From assembly GCA_051873875.1 (NCBI GenBank), contig JBJEFI010000025.1:1-18010 (forward strand): a stretch of DNA of 18,010 nt. The letters are read 5' to 3'. Shown piece by piece: positions 13,549 through 18,010 of this stretch. The translations under genes and the position numbers were made by a program. Below the pieces are notes generated by a model. It did not search any database, was not told the DNA's origin, and saw only the letters and a program-made list of their open reading frames with translations. This stretch comes from JBJEFI01 sp051873875. GTDB lineage: Bacteria; Bacillota; Bacilli; Bacillales; Bacillaceae_G. Each line of letters starts with the position of its first letter. Positions within the stretch are counted from its first letter, which is position 1.

Positions 13549-13580
13549 TTCATCTGAGATTCATATGCCTTTGTTATAAT
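13549..13580 (+). promoter_or_regulatory. Promoter and predicted response-regulator site of the two-component operon
   Basis: TATAAT (13575-13580) is preceded, where the -35 should be, by two TTCAT repeats (13549-13553 and 13560-13564) spaced one helical turn (11 bp). No good -35 is present, as expected of an activated promoter. The region also contains a perfect 8-bp inverted repeat (13542-13549 with 13557-13564). The repeats recur upstream of the ABC operon (16044-16059), which points to autoregulation by the encoded regulator. Confidence 0.65.
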
Positions 13581-13599
13581 TAGGAAAAAGGGGAGATGG

Positions 13600-14265
13600 A
13601 TGATGAGAATATTATTTTTAGAAGATGAGCCGACCATTCAAGAGGTCTTAACGGAATATATGAAAATGCAAGACTACGAGGTTAGCCCTGTTGCGGATGG
13701 AGAAGAGGCAATACAGTTATTGGAAACGTCATCATTTGATTTAGCAGTACTAGATATTATGGTGCCGAAAATAAGCGGGTTAGAAGTGCTGCAATATATT
13801 CGAGAGCATAAACCACAACTAGCAACAATTATGCTAACGGCTCTTGAAGATGAACAAACACAAATCAAAGCCTTTAATTTGTACGCTGATGATTATGTGG
13901 TAAAGCCTGTGTCACCGATTATTTTATTAAAACGAATGGAAGCCATTTTAAGAAGAACGAAGCGACAAGGGCAACCAGAAGAGTCCGAAACAGGATTATG
14001 TATTTATGATGAATCCTTTCAAGTTTTTTATAACGGTAAGGACTTGGATTTTACGTTAAGTGAATTTTTATTGCTGCAAGCATTAGAAAAAGAACCAAAT
14101 CGAGCATTTACAAGAGAACAATTGATTATGAAGATTTTCAATGAAGATTATATTGGAAACGATCGAATTATTGATGCCCATGTAAAGAACATTCGAAAAA
14201 AATTACCAAAAAATTATATTAAAACAATTATCGGTGTTGGCTATCAATTTAATCGGGAGGGGTAG
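13600..14265 (+). CDS. OmpR/PhoB family response regulator
   Basis: A 221-residue DNA-binding regulator. Receiver domain, residues 1-120: acidic pocket E8-D9-E10, phospho-acceptor Asp52 (VLDIMVP), Thr80 (IMLTA) and Lys102 (VVKP). Winged-helix effector domain, residues ~130-221: FTLSEFLLLQALEKEPNRAFTREQLI, recognition helix DRIIDAHVKNIRKKL, wing IIGVGYQF. AAAGGGGAG precedes two adjacent ATGs (13600 and 13603); the second has the better 7-nt spacing. Its stop is 2 nt before the kinase ATG, and the kinase ribosome binding site lies within its last codons, indicating coupled translation. It probably controls its own operon and the ABC exporter through the shared TTCAT repeats. Confidence 0.93.
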   Translation: MMRILFLEDEPTIQEVLTEYMKMQDYEVSPVADGEEAIQLLETSSFDLAVLDIMVPKISGLEVLQYIREHKPQLATIMLTALEDEQTQIKAFNLYADDYVVKPVSPIILLKRMEAILRRTKRQGQPEESETGLCIYDESFQVFYNGKDLDFTLSEFLLLQALEKEPNRAFTREQLIMKIFNEDYIGNDRIIDAHVKNIRKKLPKNYIKTIIGVGYQFNREG

Positions 14266-14267
14266 CG

Positions 14268-15991
14268 ATGGGATTATCAAGAAAAACATTTATGTATAGC
14301 CTAATTGTTTCGACTATTATGGTGGTTTTTGTTATAGGTTACTTTGCTTTTATGCTGCCATCCTTGTATGTCGATCATATGAAAAATAGTAATTATAAAT
14401 CAATTGTTGCTGTTCAACAAGGATATATGAAAGAGAAAAGCTATGATAATTTGCCTGTTAAAAATCCTACAAATTTAATGACGATTGAAATACCTGATAG
14501 TGGAAATGAATTTTATCTTATTAATCAGTTTTTTAAGGCGACAGTGAAGGTAGAAGATAAAGAATTACAAAGTATGATAGAGACATTTAGGGAGTATGCA
14601 GACAATCCAGAGAAACTAGAGAATTTTGATGAAGATATGTTTGATTTCTCCTTACTAAAGAAAAAATTATTTTCGGAGGATGTATTGAAAGAAGATTTTC
14701 CTTTGAAATTCAGCTTTGATGTAAAAGATACAAAAAGTGAATATCATGAAGAAAGCTTTAAAGTGCATCGCGTATCCGATTCATTATTTGTATATGAAGG
14801 TAATGTAGCAGACGATAGCAATCAGTATACGTCGTATATTGCCATGGGGAAAAGTGAGGATTCCATGATTATTTCCCTTCTTTCTGTTATGACACCACAA
14901 ATGGCAGAGATAAAGCCGATTATCTTTGGAAGTTTGCCAATGATTGTTGCAGTTGTCTTTTTAGTAGTGCTTATCCTTTCTCAAGTATTTGCGAAGCGAA
15001 TTACTAATCCAATTATTCGTCTGGCTCGGTATGCGGATTCTGTAAAAACGGTTAAAAACTTAGAAATAGAGCCACTAAAGATTACTGGAAAAGATGAAAT
15101 CGGTGAGCTTGGCAGAACGTTAAATGAACTTTACCAACAGTTGCGAGCGAATTACATCGAATTAGAGAAAAGAAATGCAGCACTAGCAGAAGAAAATAAA
15201 CGACAGGAAGTGTTCTTAAGAGCATCTTCCCATCAATTAAAAACACCGATTACAGCGGCTTTATTATTAATAGAAGGTATGATGAACGAGATAGGAAAAT
15301 ATAAGAATACAAAAGAATATTTACCACAGATAAAAGAACAGCTCCAATCAATGAGAAAGATTGTGGAGAACATTTTGTATTTAAATCATTGTATCGACCA
15401 TTTGCAAATAGAGCCTGTTTCCATTGAAGAAGTTGTACAGGAACAATTAAGTGCCTATACAATTCAAATGGCGGATAAGGATATATCTGTTAGTCAAAAA
15501 GGAACAATGGCAGCGGTACAAACAGATCGAGAAATCATGAAGAAAATAATTGATAATTTGCTTTCTAATGCGGTTCAATATACACCAGCAGGACAACGGA
15601 TTGAAATTATATTNNNNNNNNNNNNNNNNNNNNNNNNNNNNNNNNNNNNNNNNNNNNNNNNNNNNNNNNNNNNNNNNNNNNNNNNNNNNNNNNNNNNNNN
15701 NNNNNNNNNNNNNTGCTTTCTAATGCGGTTCAATATACACCAGCAGGACAACGGATTGAAATTATATTTGCGGATAACCACCTTTGTATAAATAATTATG
15801 GAGCAGTTATCGAAGAAGAGATATTGCCACATATTTATGAGCCATTTGTTAGTAGTAATACAAAGAAGAAAGGGCACGGACTTGGGTTATACGTCATTTC
15901 CTATTATGCGAAGTTATTAGATTGTGAAGTGAAGATTAATAATGTTGATGGAGGCGTGAGAGCAGAGCTTTTCTTTAAAGAGGTGCGATAG
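14268..15991 (+). CDS. Sensor histidine kinase (interrupted only by an assembly gap)
   Basis: As written, the frame is broken by 100 N and a repeated 55 bp. Removing 15614-15768 restores one frame of 523 codons (522 residues) to TAG at 15989-15991. Layout: TM1 ~8-32; an extracytoplasmic domain of ~180 residues; TM2 ~217-240; a HAMP linker (ITNPIIRLARYADSVK...KDEIGELGRTLNELY); a dimerisation helix with phospho-acceptor His322 in ASSHQLKTPI (Gln instead of the commoner Glu); N-box DNLLSNAVQYTPAG; INNYGAVIEEEILPHIYEPFV; and GHGLGLYVISYYAKLL. It autophosphorylates and should phosphorylate the upstream regulator. The extracytoplasmic domain is unlike common named sensors, so the signal is unknown, perhaps the ABC exporter's substrate. 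Confidence 0.9.
15559..15768. other. Scaffold gap flanked by identical 55-bp ends inside the kinase gene
   Basis: 15614-15713 is exactly 100 N. Bases 15559-15613 are repeated as 15714-15768. Collapsing them removes 155 bp (not a multiple of 3) and rejoins the kinase ATPase domain in frame, showing that the duplication is not biological. Confidence 0.95.
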
Positions 15992-16041
15992 TTTATTGCA
16001 TAAAAGGAAATTAGTGTAAAAATCAACACATCTGCATCGTA

Positions 16042-16078
16042 TCTTCATTGGAAATTCATAAGGATTTGGTAATGTAAT
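16042..16078 (+). promoter_or_regulatory. Predicted response-regulator site and promoter of the ABC operon
   Basis: TTCAT repeats at 16044-16048 and 16055-16059 (11-bp period) lie in the block TCTTCATnnGAnATTCAT (16042-16059), which also occurs upstream of the response regulator (13547-13564). A weak -10 follows at the equivalent distance (TAATGT, 16070-16075, or TGTAAT, 16073-16078), with no recognisable -35. This suggests a promoter that needs the regulator. Confidence 0.6.
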
Positions 16079-16127
16079 AGTAAGGAAAATAAATAGTTCG
16101 CTTCACAACAGAAAGGGAGTGACAGGC

Positions 16128-17024
16128 ATGTTAGTAACCATTAAAAATTTACACGTTCAATATGGAAAACAAGTAGCACTTCACATTGAAAAGCCAATTG
16201 CCTTCGAAGAAGGAGAACGAATTGGGATCATTGGTTCCAATGGTGCTGGAAAGTCAACGCTTGTAAAATCAATACTTGGATTAACGGATTATAAAGGCAG
16301 TATCCATACCGAGCTTCAACCGGAAGAGATGGCTGTTCATTTGCAGCAAAACAATTATGTTAATACGATGGCTGTAAAGCATATTATGGAAACACTCTTG
16401 AACACGAAGATTAAGAAAAATAAACAACTGCAAGAATTAATTTCATTTTTTGACTTTGAAGAGTGCTTAAAGAAAAAATTTAACGCACTATCAGGAGGGC
16501 AAAAACAACGACTAACCATCATTATGGTAATGATTCAAGATGCGCCACTTACCTTCTTTGATGAGGTAACATCAGGGCTTGATTTTGAAACAAGACAAAA
16601 GCTAATGGAAAAATTAGTACAATGGTATGAAAAGAAAAAAACGACACTTTGCGTTGTATCTCACTACTATGAAGAATTAGAGCAATTAGTAGATAAAATT
16701 TTAATTTTAGAGAAAGGAAAGGTCGTAGATTTTGGGGCAAAGGAAGAATTATTTCATACGTATTGTGGAAATGCCATTATTACCGTTGATAATAATGAAA
16801 AGAATCAACAATTAACGGCTACATTTCCAAAATTAAAAGCACCAAATCACTTAATTGCCCTCTCTTGTAAAAATAGAGAGATAGAAGAAGAAATTACATC
16901 ATTGCTTATTGAGAATAATGTTAATTTCAAAAGAAGTAATAATGATATTGAAATTATGTCCATTAATGCTAAGGTGAAATTTTATGAGAGAGGAGCGGAG
17001 CGTCATGAAGGGCAAGAACTTTAA
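16128..17024 (+). CDS. ABC transporter ATP-binding protein
   Basis: A 298-residue cytoplasmic ATPase that powers the adjacent permease. Walker A GSNGAGKST at residues 36-44, Q-loop near QQNNY (~residue 70), signature LSGGQKQRL from residue 121, Walker B ending in D145-E146 (TFFDEVTSGLD), switch His179 (VVSHYYEE). About 75 C-terminal residues extend beyond the core domain, as in many drug/bacteriocin-export ATPases. ATG 16128 is preferred because AAAGGGAG lies 8 nt upstream; a GTG at 16119 lies too close to that site. It overlaps the permease gene by 20 nt. Predicted control is by the upstream two-component system. Confidence 0.93.
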   Translation: MLVTIKNLHVQYGKQVALHIEKPIAFEEGERIGIIGSNGAGKSTLVKSILGLTDYKGSIHTELQPEEMAVHLQQNNYVNTMAVKHIMETLLNTKIKKNKQLQELISFFDFEECLKKKFNALSGGQKQRLTIIMVMIQDAPLTFFDEVTSGLDFETRQKLMEKLVQWYEKKKTTLCVVSHYYEELEQLVDKILILEKGKVVDFGAKEELFHTYCGNAIITVDNNEKNQQLTATFPKLKAPNHLIALSCKNREIEEEITSLLIENNVNFKRSNNDIEIMSINAKVKFYERGAERHEGQEL

Positions 17025-17775
17025 TTGGAACTTGATTGTCTATGAAATGCGTAATATTATTGGGAATCCGTTTGTTGCTTTTTTCGGCATTGTCTTTCCG
17101 GTATTAATGTCTTTCATTATAACAAAAGCACTTGCAAGTGAAGTACCAAAAGCGATGATACCAGAGGCAAATACAAGTGTCTTTATTACGATGAGCTTAA
17201 TCATTCCAATGGCAGTTATTCTGCTTGGTTATGCAGCAACTTACTCCCAAGAAGTAGAGAAGGAAATACCAATTCGAATGAGATTGTTTGGTTTTCGTGA
17301 AAGAAGTGTCGTTACAGCGAAAATCATTGCCCAATTGCTAGTGATGACCTTTGCATTTATCATCTATGTGGGAGCCGATTACCTAATGCTTGATTTACAA
17401 ACACCTAAGGCAAGTTCGGCGATTATCTTATTTGTTTGCTTATATTTATTAGGAATCCTCTTTTGTATCTTAGCTCATGGACTTTCTAATATTTTTAAAA
17501 AATTTGGACCGACTTATGCGGTTGTCATGGTACTCTATTTTGGGTTTATGATTTTATGCGGCATGATGGGAATTACAGTGGAAAACTTACCAGAAGCATT
17601 ACAAGTGGTTGCGAAGACACTTCCAATGAGCTATATCAGCAGTGACTTTATCGACTTTTGGCAAGGTGGAAGCTACAATTTCGTTCCACTTATTCAGTCA
17701 TTCTTATTCTTTGGTGCCGTTTCAGGGATTGTGTTAATGATATCAATCTATCGAGATAGACGGGTTGTGAAGTAG
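17005..17775 (+). CDS. ABC-2 type exporter permease
   Basis: A 256-residue membrane protein with six predicted helices, typical of ABC-2 permeases. The N-terminal cytoplasmic segment NWNLIVYEMRNIIGNPFVAFFGIVFPVLMSFII opens helix 1. Helix 2 is SLIIPMAVILLGYAAT, followed by EVEKEIPIRMRLFGFRERSVVTAKIIAQLL, the ABC-2 coupling-helix pattern. The last helices include the stretch around LPMSYISSDFIDFWQGG. ATG 17005 was chosen because AGAGGAGCGG lies 6 nt upstream, and it overlaps the ATPase gene. With a single ATPase it would form an export complex. The substrate is unknown; antibiotic or peptide export is likely given the linked sensor kinase. Confidence 0.9.
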   Translation: MKGKNFNWNLIVYEMRNIIGNPFVAFFGIVFPVLMSFIITKALASEVPKAMIPEANTSVFITMSLIIPMAVILLGYAATYSQEVEKEIPIRMRLFGFRERSVVTAKIIAQLLVMTFAFIIYVGADYLMLDLQTPKASSAIILFVCLYLLGILFCILAHGLSNIFKKFGPTYAVVMVLYFGFMILCGMMGITVENLPEALQVVAKTLPMSYISSDFIDFWQGGSYNFVPLIQSFLFFGAVSGIVLMISIYRDRRVVK

Positions 17776-17794
17776 GAGAGTGTTAATTATGTAG

Positions 17795-17852
17795 AAAACA
17801 CCATTTCTTTTCGTGAATGTGTAATTAGACACGAACAGAAAGAGGTGTTTTT
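17795..17852 (+). terminator. Long hairpin terminator of the ABC operon
   Basis: AAAACACC (17795-17802) pairs with GGTGTTTT. The stem continues imperfectly (TTTCTTTTCGTG with CACGAACAGAAA) to an inner GTGT/ACAC hairpin and ends in a T run. Confidence 0.8.
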
Positions 17853-17971
17853 ATTTGTAAGATTAATAGGTTAGAAAAATTAAAATAAAGGCAAATATGC
17901 ATTTTTGCTGAATTAAAGGTATTTATTTTAGTTGGTTTACATTTTCAGATTTCACAAAAAGACTTCTCACT

Positions 17972-17999
17972 TTGCTACTAGCTTTAAATAGTTTATAAT
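17972..17999 (+). promoter_or_regulatory. Candidate promoter for a gene beyond the window
   Basis: TTGCTA (17972-17977), a 16-nt spacer and a perfect TATAAT (17994-17999), reading off the right edge. The rest of 17853-18010 holds nothing I can identify. Confidence 0.45.
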
Positions 18000-18010
18000 T
18001 TCAGATAATA

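Noticed and set aside
13542..13564. 8-bp inverted repeat as the primary operator of the two-component promoter
   Set aside because: The inverted symmetry is not kept upstream of the ABC operon, whereas the TTCAT direct repeat is, so the direct repeat is the better candidate site.
1..18010. CRISPR arrays, prophage, rRNA or tRNA genes, riboswitches
   Set aside because: I looked for regularly spaced repeats, integrase/transposase genes, conserved RNA cores and T-box or similar leaders and saw none.

Overview
The window is AT-rich, with purine-rich Shine-Dalgarno sites (AGGAGG/GGGGG types), TTG and GTG starts, and strong sigma-A-like promoters, so it comes from a Firmicute of the genus Bacillus. 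The Bacillus cereus group is most likely. The best support for that is a 155-bp intergenic element bounded by TTTAT (7582-7736), which matches what I remember of the group-specific bcr1 repeat; a blasticidin-S/cytidine deaminase-like gene fits too. The assignment is inference and was not checked by search.

Layout. (1) 1-2613: start of a minus-strand membrane protein, then a MATE efflux pump divergent from a MerR-family regulator that shares a textbook 19-bp-spacer MerR promoter with it. (2) 2614-3120: a HAD-hydrolase remnant containing a 100-N scaffold gap. (3) 3121-5423: a MarR regulator and a 14-TM MFS drug exporter in one operon, with a palindromic operator candidate. (4) 5424-8217: small accessory genes: a GNAT pseudogene with two nonsense codons, a DUF2809 membrane protein, an intact GNAT, two copies of the repeat, and a cytidine/blasticidin deaminase-like protein. 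(5) 8342-10841: a membrane-anchored XRE regulator, an EamA transporter plus MaoC-like hotdog pair on the minus strand, and a VOC-fold protein. (6) 11036-12249: a 56-residue membrane protein, a membrane-tethered HTH protein and a type I signal peptidase. (7) 12263-13432: a lipoprotein and a decayed TPR gene. (8) 13549-17852: a response regulator and histidine kinase, followed by an ABC-2 exporter (ATPase and permease).

Two points change how the window should be read. Both N gaps (2777-2876 and 15614-15713) are exactly 100 N and are flanked by an identical 55-bp sequence on each side. They look like unmerged overlapping contig ends rather than missing DNA. Collapsing the second one restores a full-length 522-residue histidine kinase (14268-15991). 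Second, the promoter regions of the two-component operon and the ABC operon share a tandem TTCAT repeat with an 11-bp period inside a conserved block. This is the kind of site an OmpR-family regulator binds, and it ties the kinase/regulator pair to the exporter as one sensing-and-export module.

The overall theme is efflux and its regulation: MATE/MerR, MFS/MarR, EamA, and ABC/two-component. It is interspersed with several decaying genes. I see no phage, CRISPR, rRNA or tRNA genes.
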